From positions 62,001 to 126,000 of the forward strand of contig JAPDRN010000031.1 in the NCBI GenBank assembly GCA_030247855.1: DNA of 64,000 nt, in the 5' to 3' direction. Made by a program: the position numbers and the translations under genes. This stretch comes from Knufia peltigerae (taxonomy: Eukaryota; Ascomycota; Eurotiomycetes; Chaetothyriales; Trichomeriaceae). This document shows positions 22,889-35,567 of this stretch, in pieces (positions within the stretch are counted from its first letter, which is position 1; the number at the start of each line of letters is the position of its first letter). The notes beneath the pieces were generated by a model, which was given only the letters and a program-made list of their open reading frames with translations, was not told the origin of the DNA and ran no database searches.

Positions 22889-24388
22889 GGCGCATTCACG
22901 ATGCCCCGCAGTGGCCTGAGAAAAAAAAGGCAACGGAGGGAGGAGGCGATGATGGTGGTGTTTCTTTTTCGGGATCTAGAGCAGGCGCATATGCGCAGTC
23001 ACAGATTGAAACGAGAGTGATCGAAGCTTGTGTGGTGGAGGAGATCAGTTGCGACCGGATTCGAGATCGGGTGTGTCTGAGGTGGACAAAAACGGGAGTC
23101 TGGCGCAGACAAAGGGGAGGTGATTGCAGGGTTGCCGTTTCGGCAAAACCGCAACACGACCGTATCAGCTCACGGATTCGTCGCTGCACTTCTCCTTTGA
23201 CAAGATTGCAGGGCCAGGTGCTTGTAAAAGGCCCAGCTGACGAACGGAATTCCACAGGTGTTGTCACCGCACTGTCCACCACTGTCCTGTACACTCGTGT
23301 GTGTGTGTGTGTCTCTGCGATGGTGAGCGAGGCAAAGATTTCACGTGACGGACCGCGAAGTCTGGATGGGGGCGTAAACCGTGTAGCTGGTAAAGATGTG
23401 TCCTCGCAGCACTTCCACGACCGAGGAGCAGGAGAATTTACATAAATACCTTACGTCTCAGGCTGTTTATACCTCACTCCAATCTCAGTACCGAGAATCA
23501 ACCTTTTTGTTTGCTGTGACCTCCATAGTCCATGGACCAAGCCACGCATTCAAGGCTCAAGTCGCCACAAGTAAACAGTCTGTCTTCTAGCCCGGATAGC
23601 TACAACTAATATTGTTGAGGAATTGGAGGCGAGATCAAGGGAGACCTGATGAGCACAACTTGTGATCGTCACACATGGTTGCTTGCACGGTCGTATTCTC
23701 TTCATGTTTTACATACACACCAAGATGAAGGCATTCACTGCGCTCCAGCAGCAAAATGTGAGCGTGAAAACAAAGCCGCAAAACTGGGCCATTATTGACA
23801 TAAATCCAATCAGTGGATATTGAGAAATCATCAAGCGCATGGCCTGACATGTACTTGACAGCTCCAACATTACCGAAAGCCTCACCTCCGTAAGGGTCAA
23901 GGGCCAAGTGGACGATCCATGTTAATCCTCCGTGACAGGTAGGTTTTTATGGTCCGTGATTCAATTTTCAGCTTTGTTGTGATGCCTATCTCCAAACTTG
24001 TCTAAAGACGAAGTGTTGAAGGCTGATTCCTCGAGGCATTTATCGGGTCCGCCAGCGCCAACGCTACATCGAGCTACACCATGTATTGCGCCAGTAAATG
24101 TTCACCAGTATTGCCAAATATGGAATATCCGTCTCTTCTGTCCAGCCCACCCGAATTGCTTTTGCTTTCATCTTGGTCTCGGAAAGAACAATGCCAGTGA
24201 TAAGAACGTCTGCTAGGAGATAGAGCCTGCCTCGCAAGCAGGGGAAAAGGTAGAACAATATGATAAAGGGAGAAGATGACCAGTATGTGGGCGTGGAGCA
24301 AATGCGCGAATACTAGGAGAATTTTTCGACGCCGGCGGGGGAGATACCCTATTGCTTCCGAGACAGCTATGAGAAACAAGGGAGTCAC
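22889..24388. other. Intergenic: Bem1 promoter/leader and Thp3-like 3' flank
   Basis: Contains a (GT)8 run at 23297-23312 and several short frames without motifs (largest near 22858-23445, no recognisable domain). No RNA gene seen. Probably the Bem1 promoter with a long 5' leader. Confidence 0.55.
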
Positions 24389-26078
24389 TCAAATCTGCCC
24401 CTTGATATCGACTTGTCCGAACGCTCTCGTCTTTGCGATGTGGAAGATCGAACCGGCTTTGCCACTGAGGAATCGGACGTCTCCATCACGTTCCTCTAGG
24501 AGAGTGTTGTCTTCGGATACGTGGTCAAGAATAAATTGGCAAGCTTCTTCATCAGACTCGAAGCCGAGTTCTTCAGTAACAAAGCGCAACCGAACATCTG
24601 GCTTGTACCTAGAGAGTGTGTCAGCAATGAAATTTCAATACATGGATTGGCAACAAGACTTACGATCTGCATATGCACGCAAGTGCAGCGAGTCGTTCCC
24701 GTTCTACGAACATGTCCATTAAATATGCGCCCATGTCCGGGACAGTAAGATATAGCTTGAAGAACTTGTGATAGTTTCCAAGAGCTAGAGCTGAACGAAC
24801 CTCGAGGGCATGCTTGATGGCTGGTTCTTTCTTGTCTGCTGGGGTTAGATCGGATAAAACATCGTTCATGTCAGTCTGGTTGCACGTGTGAATAAAGTAC
24901 AAGATGCGATAAGCCTTGAATTCCACCGGATGACCGCCTAAGTTCTGCTTGTACAGCGCCCTTAGCTGCGTTTGACACTGGTTATACTCACCCAGGTCAC
25001 CCTTCTCTAAAGCAATTCGAGCGTGATATTCGTAGACACTCGTCGTGAAATCGTTCTTGATGTGTTGGACGGTCAAATCTTGTCGCAGCGATTTAAATTG
25101 ATCGCATATGTAGACGTAGTTGCCTTCGCTGCGCCATTTCTTCTTCAGCAGCTCGAGGGTCTTTCTCAATACTTCCAGGGGTCGCACGTCATCAGGATTT
25201 GGAGCTGAAGTCAATCTGAAGTAGTTCTTTTCCAGCTTCTGACAGCGCCCAACTATGGGTCCGGTCACTTTTGGCTCGGGCGACGCTCCTCTAGATGAAT
25301 CTTGTGTGCGCGGCGAGTTTGACCCGGTACGGTTGGCCTCGAACCTCCGTCTGCGTGACTCTAAACTAGCGCTTGTTTTACTTACGGATGAGCTCATGTC
25401 AAGTTTGGGTCGCTTCTCGGAAGTGGCAAAGGAAACACGATCTGCAAAAGATCCAGAAGGTTGTGCGTTCATTCTCCAGGGTGGTGTGGGTGTGTTGGAC
25501 GCAACGTCGTCCGTGAGTTCTTGAGATTTGCGCTTACGAGGGACATCGGTGCGAGGCTGCCAGACTGTGTTGGAATACTCCGGAGCAGGTATAGGAGGAA
25601 CATAATGTGGAGGGGGAACAGGAGCAAACAGGGCACGGGTCCGCTCATCGTGGATCATTTGCTGAGGAAGTGGCAATTCTTTCCAGTTTATCGAGTCCAG
25701 CTTTCCGCTCTGCGTGGCCTCCGTTATGACGTCCTTGAGTCTGACTTCAATTTGCTCTTTAGTGACTCCAGGAATGGCGCTGACCTGAGCAAAAGATCTG
25801 TTGACGTAGTCACGGACATCCGGAGACCAATTCATTTTCTTCTTGGGTGGTTGTTGTGATGATGGAACCGAGGCAATGACCGGCACCGGCGGAGGTGGAG
25901 GGTATTGAGAGTGAGGCACGGCTGGAGGCGCATATGTAGGCGGAGGAGGCAGACCAGATTGCGGTCCAAAACTCTGGCGCGCAGGAACTGAAATGTAAGC
26001 ATTCTGGTTGTCAAGTGACGCGTAAGGTGAATGGGTTTGCCAGGGCGCTTGCCCAGGAGCGGGCGCGGAATACATCAT
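24389..26078 (-). CDS. Thp3-like SAC3/GANP-family protein (LENG8 homologue)
   Basis: Two exons: 26078-24664 and 24608-24389; a 55-bp intron; product 544 residues. The frame extends further upstream, but the first true ATG is at 26078. The N-terminal part is Pro/Gln/Tyr-rich, followed by a Lys/Arg-rich linker. From about residue 300 comes the SAC3/GANP helical region: VGRCQKLEKNYFRLTSAPNP, RPLEVLRKTLELL, YICDQFKSLRQDLTVQHIKN and YEYHARIALEKGDLGEYNQC. The splice restores ICRSYKPDVRLRFVTEELGF. Yeast Thp3 partners Csn12 in transcription elongation and mRNA processing; the human relative is LENG8. The EKGDLGEYNQCQTQL motif separates this subfamily from the TREX-2 Sac3 proteins. Confidence 0.9.
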
Positions 26079-26406
26079 TCGCTTGCGAGAAGAGTGTGAA
26101 GAAGTGACGCGGGTGAGAAAAGAGTAAAATGGGGAAACGAAAACAAGTACTGCGTCGAGAAAGTCGGGATGATGTTGAAGGTGAGTTGAAAGTCGGTGTC
26201 GCAAAGTTGGTTCAAGGATAGAGGATGGCTAGGAATCTCATTTAGCCGGCCTTGGCGACATCACATGATGAGACTATGATTGCCCTTTTACTGTCCACAG
26301 TCGCCTCACTCAAACCTTGAGAGTGATTGTCATTTTGATTTTATCCGAACTATCCTTACAGACAAGAAGAGACATGCCGTGCCCTTGCTATAAACACCTC
26401 CCTGTC
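26079..26406. other. Intergenic between paraoxonase-like and Thp3-like genes
   Basis: 328 bp between two minus-strand genes. It holds the Thp3-like promoter and leader and the paraoxonase-like 3' end. Nothing specific recognised. Confidence 0.6.
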
Positions 26407-28173
26407 CTACAAGCCTGCGCCACTGATATCGCAGACAATGAAATGTTTATCAATCACGCTGCCTGCAATCAGCTTACCAGATCCAGGATCAACGGCCACT
26501 CCGGTCAATGCGCTCATCTGTGCACCATCATCCCAATACAAAAGTTCAGGTTCGTAGTTCTTTTTCTTTACGAGACGTACAACTGCTGCCTCGGTGTGCA
26601 ATTTTGCGTTTAGTGGATCATGAAGGCGGCCCATGAGGCCTACGATATCGGGGAATGCTGTCCCAACTTAGTGAATCGGAAGAACACAAAAGTGATTGAG
26701 GGACTTACTGGCCACGACAACATCTCCGGATTCTGGGATGAGGGAAAGATTGTCTGCTCCCGCACCCAGTTTCTTATATGGAAAAATCACAGTTAGCATT
26801 CACACTCCCACGCAGTTTTTGAATTGCGCAGGAAAGAGAGATTTGACTTGAGCAATCATGAAGGTGTGATCTGGGCACGCCAAAAAGACAAGGCTTGACT
26901 CACCACGACCTTCTTGGTGGTCAGTTGCTTGGTCTCTGGATCAATGGCGTAAATGGTGGTGGTCGCCGCAATCACGTCATTCACCATCAATGTCTTGCCG
27001 TCGTCGACCACAATCACTCCATTTGCATAAGGGTGTGCGTTGGTCGGTGACACTGTCTTGCATTCGAGAGAAGGACCTGCCGCTGAGCAATAGACCACGT
27101 CGGTGGCCCATTTCCACGGACCGAATTTATCCTCAAAAGTCCTGAGAAGACCACCGAAAGCCCCTCCGTAAAAGTAGTGATCATTCGTGATGAAGAAAGA
27201 GCTGTCTTTGGTCAGCCAGAGTGCGAAGAGAGACACGACATGCTGGTGACGGGAAAGGATAAACATACTCTGGACCGAGTGCTGCCACCGCGTTGGGCGT
27301 CTTGATCTTCCAGTGCTTGAACTCGCGAACGAAAGTGAGAGTGTTTGAACCCAAGACATGAGAGAACAACAGGATTTCCTCGCCTCGACGACCGTGGTTG
27401 ACGGCAAACAGGTAGATCTATACGTTTAATTAGTCGCCTCAACCGTTAACCTGTCCTGTATACATTGAAACTTACCATTGAACTATCGTCTTCAGGCACG
27501 AAGATATCAATACCATGCAAGACCAAATCATGAGTTGGATCTAATCCTTCAATCTTCAAAGGGACGGTGGTATTGGTCTGGTCGAATCGTTAGAATAGTC
27601 GGAAAGGATGTCATAGGTCATGTGTCATGGTTCGATAGTTGAGGGGGTATGATTACCTTGATATCGTATTTCAAAAAATACTCTCGATAGGTCTGTGCAT
27701 TGACCGTATCGTGTAGATTGAGAGGTGGATAAAACACCTTTCGTGTCTCTGGATATCCGCATGCTATTGTTTTCGGGTTGTTAAGAGACAACCTCGACGC
27801 GAGATGTAGGTATGTCCAAGATTGACACAGAAAGACGTACCTAGGAAAGCCTCTCCTGAAGCTTGATGGATACGGACATCTTCACAAGCTTGTCCTACTG
27901 TTTTTATTTTGGTTCGTTAGACACCTCGTCACCCACAAAACAAGAAAAGATCTTGGGGTGAGCGAGAGTTGGACGAAACTGACCAGGATTCTTCCAACAC
28001 TTGTCGTTGTTCAAAGCACCATGGTGTAAATGTTGAACCGCAGGTTGAAAATCCGACAACCTCCCACCATATTTGTCCAAAAAGGGTACGATGTAGGTCG
28101 GATTCGAGTACAAAGCTCCCAATGCCGCTACCAAGACTGGCACGGGGAGGAACTTGGTCCAGCCGCTGGACAT
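26407..28173 (-). CDS. Paraoxonase/arylesterase-like six-bladed propeller protein
   Basis: Eight exons: 28173-27984, 27894-27841, 27763-27657, 27577-27476, 27417-27276, 27205-26904, 26772-26709 and 26666-26407; total 1221 nt, 406 residues. An N-terminal hydrophobic segment (FLPVPVLVAALGALY) looks like a membrane anchor or signal, as in animal paraoxonases. Family features: CEDVRIHQASGEAF, LHGIDIFVPEDD, IYLFAVNHG and FITNDHYFYGG. These correspond to the Ca-binding and His-containing blades of PON enzymes, which hydrolyse lactones or aryl esters. Two junctions are uncertain. The second exon has a tandem acceptor CAGTAG (27898 or 27895, differing by one residue). The donor after ALG at 27275 (gtccag) is weak and was chosen because it is the only one keeping frame into DSSFFITNDHYF. 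The substrate is unknown. Confidence 0.85.
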
Positions 28174-28896
28174 TGTGGTTGATGGGTATATTTCGTAACG
28201 GCGACAACAACTGGATAATGATAAATCTCGATAAAGAGTATCAGATTTGAAGAAAGAAAAAAAGGACGTGTGGAAAAAGGACCGTAGGTAACGGAGTACA
28301 AGTCACGTTCGAGTACGGAGTAGAACTTTAGCTTTGTATCTCCCGTCTTACCCCGTACTCAGCAACTGACTGTAAATAGAGGGGAGGGGGGAGACCGCCG
28401 AGGGACAACCCATTCCATCCCATCATCACCTCACCTCACCTCACCTCAACCCCCGCCCCCCCTATATGCACGAACGAACGCACCCGTAATACAAATGTCA
28501 GAACAACCCCACACGACTGAAGATGGACCTACCGGCTTACTCCGTACGTTTCGAATGCCGCGGTTCAACCATTCCTTGACTTCGGACGGAGTATGTGCTG
28601 TACACCTTACCAACAGCAAGGAACGGCACCCGGAAGTATTTACCTACTCAAACAGCAGGTATCGAGCTATTGACCTTCATCCACTGCACATTCATTTGTA
28701 TATTTCCATCGAGTTAAGCATCTTTGATCTGTTATCCTTATGAGACTACTGACATTCCCCACGCTTTGATTAATGTCGAATATGTATACTCGGTTGGCTA
28801 TAATACAAATTACACCTCCTACTCGTATAATAAAGACTATTCACACTTCGATCTTGGGGCAGTACTCCATAGTGTACAATACCGAGACCTCAATAT
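28174..28896. other. Intergenic with four octamer copies and a pentamer repeat
   Basis: Holds the paraoxonase-like promoter and the Mcd4 3' flank. Exact octamers ACGGAGTA at 28291, 28315 and 28586 and TACTCCGT at 28538; (TCACC)4 at 28426-28445 followed by a C-rich run. Short frames only (for example 28495-28743), with no motif. Confidence 0.7.
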
Positions 28897-31800
28897 CTAC
28901 TCGATAACAGGTCTTTCATCAACCTCCGCCATCTTTTCGTTAGTAAAGCCATTGACCCTCCCGTTTGATTTCGTCGTACCCGCAACCACCTCCACACCAC
29001 CATTGGCTTTAACCCTGTCCTGAAAGCCATCGACCTCAACACCACTAATCAAAGCGTGACTAACTCCCTCTAGCCCCGCTACAAAGACGCACAACAAACT
29101 TCCGATAACGAAATGGCTTATGGTGGTACCAATCTCCAGCCAACTGCCTTCGTCCTTGACCATCCAGAAGAAGTTGAGCGTCATGAGATCGCTTAGCGCC
29201 ATGACGACCATGAATAGAGCCGAGGACTGTAGACCTAGTCGTCTATTCAGTATGCCCAAAGCGGCGGAGATGATACAGAATGGTACCATGATTTTGAACA
29301 GCAAAAGGGCTCCTTGAGAGAATGGATCAAAAATCGGAATCAGCCGGTTCACGGCGTCGAGACTGAAACTTGATATCGATGCAATGTTTCCCGTTGAGAA
29401 AAATCCAGACTGTAAGAAGAAGAGGAAAAATAGAGCTCGGCGGAGATCCGTCAACGCAAGTGTGCGGAATGTCTTCTCTGGGTGCAGGTTGGCGGGCTGA
29501 GACAACGCCGTGGAGGTAATGGTGACTCCATTCGCTGAAGGAGCCGTTACTGATCCAGACTTGGACTCGTCAAAGACCTGAATGGCATGCTCCAGTCGTA
29601 CCCATGCTAGTAGCGTGGAACAGAAGGCGAAGTAGAACAGTCCTTCATAGGAGATGGTAAGGATTATGAAGGACGGCGAAAAAGTGAGAAAGATGATGAC
29701 AAGGCGATGCAGATAATGCCGGTTTGGTGCCACTCGATGAACGAAAGGTAAGATGAGAGATGCGATGAGGGCGAACCAGCCTACGACCTGGTTGCCTAGT
29801 GGCAAACCCTTTTTTGCCTGGATCGAGGCGACACTTGATCGTGTTACGATGATGGCAAGTAGGATGACCCCTAATTGCAACCCCATGAGCATTCGAGAGA
29901 CCATGTTAGGCTCGGACCCTTGGTGTCCTGATCTGGACATGGAATGAATCTCATGCTCATAGTAGAGGTATGCTAGCCCAGCCCCTAGCATGAGAAGACC
30001 ACCAGCTGTAATGGTGTTTGCATCTTCAACCTTGATTACTGGGAGGAGAGTAAAGGTACTCAATACGAGGCAGCCCGCTGCCCATGATAGTACGAGACCT
30101 CTATTTTTGTTGATAAAGTCGACGCCGTAAAAAGCGGGAAAGATTGCGCCAAAAACGTAGCAGATGCTAAGCAGGATGCGATGAAAGTATGATTGTACCT
30201 GTCATAGTTAGAATATGTCAACACTTTCAATCTGAGGTCGGAGACTCACAAGTCCTTCGACAACCAGAAGATACACCACGGTCTGGATTGCAAGAAGTGT
30301 GTACGCCGGAATCCCTTGGAGATGACCAAAAAGGACTTTGAAGCCAGACATGAACGCCTGTCTCCTGGCGAAAACCTCTTCCCAGAAGAAGACAGGGAAT
30401 AAAGCATACGCATAGTATGTGATGGGAGACCGTTCAATGATGAAAAAAGAATATAGCAACACCAGAATGGAAGAGAATGCAATAGTGGTGCCTGTCGTCC
30501 TGTGCTCTGGGGTTGCTCCGTGAAGCACGTGGAGATCAATCACGGTGGTAGCGGCATATGCAATCCAGCCTAGATAGCCTAAAGTGATCAGAGCACGAAG
30601 AAATAGCCAGTCATAGGTTTGTAGGTAGCGTAGACCCTGGAGACCATCGTTGAAGAGCTTTGAAGACATTTCGACAGCACTCTCGTATTCTTCTTGGCCT
30701 ATCAGCCCCTCGATGACGGAGATTTGACGGTCAACTGTGGTGTTGCCGCCGGCAAAAGCTGGATAAGGCTGATAATTCAGCGATGTTGACCTCTTTTGTT
30801 CCTCTTTGACGTGATAGATCTCCAGAACTTGTTTGACATTCACAAGTGCTGCTACGGCCTTCTCACGAGGGCTAGCTGCCAAATAGCTTAGGGGCAGTCG
30901 ACCAACTGAATTGACAGGGAATTCGAGCCCAACAAGGTATGCCATGAGTGCTGCGACATCTGCCTGATCAACGTCGTGTCGTCGAACATGGTCGAAACCC
31001 CAGTCGAATGAAAAGCCATCCTCGTGTCCCGGCGCTTTAACTTTGTTGTAGACCTCAGGTTTCGCTGCTCCAGCACCCCAAACAATCAATGGGGTCCTCG
31101 TATTGTCGGGATGACCATCACCATGACTTCCCCAGTCGCTCATCCCATGGTCGGCGGTGAAAACGTAAGCCGTTTCGCCATCACCGTAGAAATTGTCTAT
31201 TAGTTTTGTGATCTCCTCGACTCCCTGGTCAACGACTTTGATATTGTTCAAGTACTCTTTCGAATACGGCCGGTATCCATGACCAGTGGTGTCCAGCCCC
31301 AGCAGATGCAGGAAGAAGACGAGCTTATCGTCCCGCAGCATGGCATCAAGAGTTGAATTTGTGCTCGCCGATTGGAAAAGCTCCTTGACCTTGTCAAATA
31401 CCCAGATGTCCAACATTGTGGCGTCCGAGGTGAAGTCCTCGAAGTCTTCATTGTAATGGTCCGCATCGACACGACCCGGCACAGCACCTTCCTTGAACAT
31501 GGGCAGGATGTCCGGACTCCCCCAACTCCACGTGTGTCGACTGCGGTTGAATACGCTGTCAAAGTCCACCGGGTTCAACTTCCACCCGGTAGTGACCGCG
31601 GAGACATCTTCGTACAGTCCGGCAATGAGCGCAACATGACCTGGTCTTGACTCTGTAGGCACTCGAGTATGCGAGACACCAAATGTGCCGTGCTCAAGCA
31701 CTCGCGATCGTAGGAACGGCGCCAGAGGACGAGGGGTCAGGTCGGCATTGGCGGGATCTGGAGGACTCGGGTCTGGAAAGGACTGGAAGGCTTTGTCGGC

Positions 31801-31983
31801 GCGCAGTCCGTCGCCGACGAACAGAACAAGTCTTTTGGCAGGGGCGCGATCCACCTCGACCCGGTACGGTTTCATGCCATGAACAATCGGACTCGTGAAG
31901 TAGATATCGAAGATCGAGTAAATGTACACGAGGTGGAAAATCACGGCGAGGGAGAGGAAGCCTCCCCGGCTTAGTCTCGCCAT
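28897..31983 (-). CDS. MCD4: GPI ethanolamine phosphate transferase 1 (Mcd4/PIG-N)
   Basis: Two exons: 31983-30250 and 30198-28897, with a 51-bp phase-0 intron; product 1011 residues. One N-terminal membrane helix (GGFLSLAVIFHLVYIYSIFD) precedes a large lumenal alkaline-phosphatase-fold domain with KRLVLFVGDGLRADKAF (metal-binding Asp58), HTRVPTESRPGHVALIAG and DHGMSDWGSHGDG. A C-terminal multi-helix membrane domain follows; exon 2 supplies most of it. Mcd4 transfers phosphoethanolamine from phosphatidylethanolamine to the first mannose of the GPI precursor in the ER. It is essential for GPI-anchored cell-wall proteins and is the target of the terpenoid YW3548 (general knowledge). Length is in the family range (yeast 919). 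Confidence 0.96.
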
Positions 31984-32346
31984 TTTTGTTCAAGTTCTAG
32001 ACGAAGGATCGACTTGGGTGAGAAGCTACCATTGTTGGTAAAGAAAAACAAAACTGTGCTCGCGCTGTACAGGACACTTTGGCTGCTCTACTCTGTTCTG
32101 CGAGGCGCAGTCTAGAGATCGCCCGTTGTCCTCAAAAGATTCAGGAGGAGCCAGGGAAATTTACTGATGCGGCAAGTCCGCCGATCTTCATACCACGGGG
32201 AGACTCAGCCTCGTGTGATAGGGTCCCTCATGCCGACGCAGGCGATTTATATAGGGGTTAGAATGTGGTCGCATTCATATCGGTATACCATCTAGTCGCA
32301 GAGTATGTCATGCGTCTCATAACAATTGCACAATTGTACCGCCGCT
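31984..32346. other. Intergenic between Vps36 and Mcd4
   Basis: 363 bp between two minus-strand genes; presumably the Mcd4 promoter. No distinct element identified. Confidence 0.6.
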
Positions 32347-34283
32347 TCATTCATCCTGAACCAGGAAATTGAGCCAGAATTTCAATCCTTCTACACCCTC
32401 CTCCCGGCACAATGCACCTCTCTCTTCCGCCATCTCCAATTCTTCCACCGCAACTCCTAGACTCCATCCAAACTTCGCAGCTGCTTGCTGAGCCGTCACG
32501 CCGAATCCAAACGTAGACCATTCCCACGTAGGGACGTCTTCCGGCGTAGAGGAGCGTAGAGTGTCCAGCCAATCCCTCAGCTGTTTGATGGTCTTTTCGT
32601 CACTAGCATCTCTTCGTTGCACGGCCAAAAGCCCACTCTTGAACCTTCGCATCTTGACGGGGAGTCCGAGTCTTTCCCAGGCTTCCGCAGCTTTTTGAAA
32701 GTCAGAAGGACTCACCAGCTCCAGTCCATTCTGACTTCGGTTAAACATGGCCCAAAAGTCGACCAGACTCATTGTACCTCCTTGGCTGCGTAGAATACCT
32801 CTCCTATCATCTGTAGCGTATTCTGCAAGGTTTCGTGCCAGCTCAGAGATGTACAGTGTATTCGAGCTATCTCCGAGGATGTCCTTGGTGGTGACCATCC
32901 CCAATGCAGCGGCGGAGCGTGAGAGCAGAGGGTCGGATGATGTCCCCGCAAGGCCCAAGTCTGATCCCGATTCTGCTGCAAACTTCTCGGCAAGGGCAAC
33001 AATGTCCTTCGCGGAAGCCATTAGAGCTTCCAGATCCCCAAATGCATTGCCCAGAACGGTCTCATTGTTTCGTCGGGTCTCCAACCCTCGCCGTTCGAGG
33101 CCAGCAATCCCAACAGCGGATGTACGCGGCCCTGCTAGGGGCGCAGGACTCGCGCTCTCAGTTGGCGTTGGGGACCGAATCTCGGCGTGTGGGATTGGTG
33201 GCGCGGATTGCAAGAGCCACTTGCGCTGGATCATGGCGTTCTTGAGTCGCTCATAGAATACTTTATCACCACCTGTGCGGAATGAGAACTTTACACATAT
33301 CGACTCATGCTGCCCTTCCTCCAGAGACAGTCCGGCTATCTCGGGCCCGGGCGATTCGGATCTATTCATCGATTCCGTAAAGGCCACACGCTGTATCGAG
33401 GATGGTACTGGGAGTGGAGCAGAACAGAGTTCGCATATTCGCATACCAGGATGATTGCGAAATGTACACCGAGGGCAGGTAATGTCATCGCTGATATTGC
33501 CATCATCGTGAGTGGCTGTTGATCTGATCGCCTCGGTGTTATCCGAGGCTTGAATCCCACTTTCTGGGACTCGTTTTGCGTTTGCAGCGATGGCCGCCTT
33601 GAGAACCAAGGCGAAGGGAGGTTTGATGCCACATGCGAGGCAGGGTGGCAATGGGAAAGCCTCCGTGGCAATGGTCGGATCGAAGTTCGAGGGTACAGGG
33701 TTAGAGAATGAACAAATGGGACACACCCATGTGCCCACCACAACAGGTTCGATGGCCGTAGAGACAGTCGTTGAACGGAATGGACTTGTTGATCTGGACG
33801 TTGGCGAAGATGACGATGCCAGCCTCTGGAATTGTAGTGGTTGAGGCGCAACGGATCTGGTTCCGCTGCCAAACCCGCGCTTCAACGGCTTCGGGAACAG
33901 GGTGATCTTGGCCGATGATTTGAGAAATCCAGCCTGCATCAAGCTGGGATGAGCTTGGAGTTTGAGTGAGGAAGAAATGTCGAACTTTACCTGAAATTCA
34001 TATTTCTCAACTTCTTTCAGGTCGACAGCCCACGAGTTACTTCGAGGATCCGCGTCGTCGACGTAACAAGCCCGGTGAGAAGTCAAATAGGCATGGCCTT
34101 TCTGGCAGCTAGCAATCTTGTATTTGCTGGGATTGACGTGAGCATGGAAATCAAGACATCGCCAGTGGATTGATTCTCGCACCCTTCATAAAGTCCAACG
34201 CCATCCTGGACCACCAGCAAAGTTTCATCATCGGCAAGCGTTGGGCGGGAGCCAGCAGTGAGATCTGGCTTTTTGAGGAACAT
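32347..34283 (-). CDS. VPS36: ESCRT-II subunit Vps36 (GLUE, NZF fingers, EAP30)
   Basis: Two exons: 34283-34183 and 34126-32347, with a 56-bp intron; product 626 residues. Splicing restores DGVGLYEGKYKIASCQKG and then HAYLTSHRACYVDD, the conserved start of the GLUE (split PH) domain. Two zinc-finger-like insertions follow: C169, C172, C196, C199 (23 residues between the pairs, unusually long) and C251, C254, C265, C268 (canonical CX2CX10CX2C NZF, TCPRCTFRN). The C-terminal half is the EAP30/winged-helix region, ending near LVQDE. Vps36 is part of ESCRT-II, binds PI3P and ubiquitin through the GLUE/NZF part, and drives sorting into multivesicular bodies. The first ATG in the conserved context MFLKKPDL was used. 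Confidence 0.95.
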
Positions 34284-34827
34284 CCGGCATTCGTCTCAGG
34301 CTCCGTATCATCTTTAACGGGACTATCGAGTTGCCTTGGGAATGCACACTAGTATGCTCAACGTTATCATTGAATGATGTAGGGATTGTCCAACATGGCG
34401 GCCTTGAAGACATTCGGACCAAGTGCCTTGTTATCATCCAAAGCGCCGATTATGGTTAATTTGCCGAGATGTATCTACTGCGGAGCATTCGGACGACATT
34501 TGTTTGAACTCTCTTGCTACTCGTATCTGTGCTTCATTTCACCATTGCAGCATCCGTCGAATCGTCCGAATGCATTCATGACGCTTCACCTACAGATAGT
34601 CTTCTTCTGAGCATTATTACAGGAAGTATGGAACAAAGTGAGTTTAGACAGCATGATACATTCGCTCCATTGGACCCTCTGACAGCAGGACATTTCTGGC
34701 ATGTCTCGTTTTCATACAAATACAAGGTCGTCAAGCGTGATCCACTCCATCTGGGTCATCTTTTCATACTACATACAGCGCAAAAAGTCATGCTGCACGG
34801 GAGCAGGGTACGAGTAGGCTTTAATTA
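34284..34827. other. Intergenic: Vps36 upstream, small-protein gene 3' flank
   Basis: About 540 bp without a gene-like frame. The frame 34514-35005 (+) has no motif and mostly overlaps the minus-strand gene. Nothing specific seen. Confidence 0.6.
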
Positions 34828-35567
34828 TTACCTATCACTCGCCGCTCCTCGATCAGGTACGCCCGTCGCGTTCTTCGCTCTCGAATACCCTGGGTCCTTC
34901 TTGACACTGTCACCCTCCGCCGCGACCTCGACATCCCTCGCTGGCTCTGTATCCTCTGCACCTTGGCGAGTCACGTTGTGTCCACTGATAGGCCCACGAG
35001 GGTGATCACCCTCCTCCGCCAGTCTACGGAACTCGACATTCACGTCACCGTGAAGGCCACTTCCGCCCGTGGCGCCGGCGCCTTCGGGACCGCTCGTCGG
35101 CTTGCTTCTAGTATGTTGCCCTTCGTGGCGCACTTCGGTGCTCGTCTCGCCCTGGATCGGTTTACCCAAACCCGTGTGAACATCCGCGGAGGTGGCCCCC
35201 GGGAGGGTGCTCAGCGGATCGGTGCGAACACCTTCCTTGCCGTGAGAGCGGAGGACGTCCGGGTTGTTGGCTTGTCCCGGAATTTCGGAGATCGGGTTGG
35301 GTTGGTAAGTTGATTCCTTCGGTGCCGTCCCCGGAGGAAGTATCTGAGCGGAGAATTCTGGTGCGTTGTCGGCCGGACTGACTTTTTGACCTACTTGGTG
35401 CTGCAACACAAAAGTGTTAGCCAGTTGCTCTCTCTCACACGCACATGTATTGTCGTCATGGACTAGTCAAAACATACACCGTGTTGTTCCATAGGTTGGT
35501 CACGAGGTCTTGAAGGTTGGAATTCTCCTTGTGCATTGGTCATGGAGTCGGGATTTGTGGAAGCCAT
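34828..35567 (-). CDS. Small hydrophilic fungal protein of unknown function
   Basis: Two exons: 35567-35478 (30 codons) and 35400-34828, with a 77-bp intron (gtatgt..gttgcag); product 220 residues, phase 0. No membrane segment, almost no aromatic residues, rich in Gly, Glu, Pro and Ala. Recognisable fungal segments are LPPGTAPKESTYQPNP and ATSADVHTGLGKPIQGETS with RHEGQHTRSK, which I associate with a widespread but uncharacterised fungal family. The composition resembles disordered, stress-type or hydrophilin-like proteins, but that is inference. It is divergent from the Hva1 TUDOR gene with 874 bp between the start codons. Confidence 0.8.
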
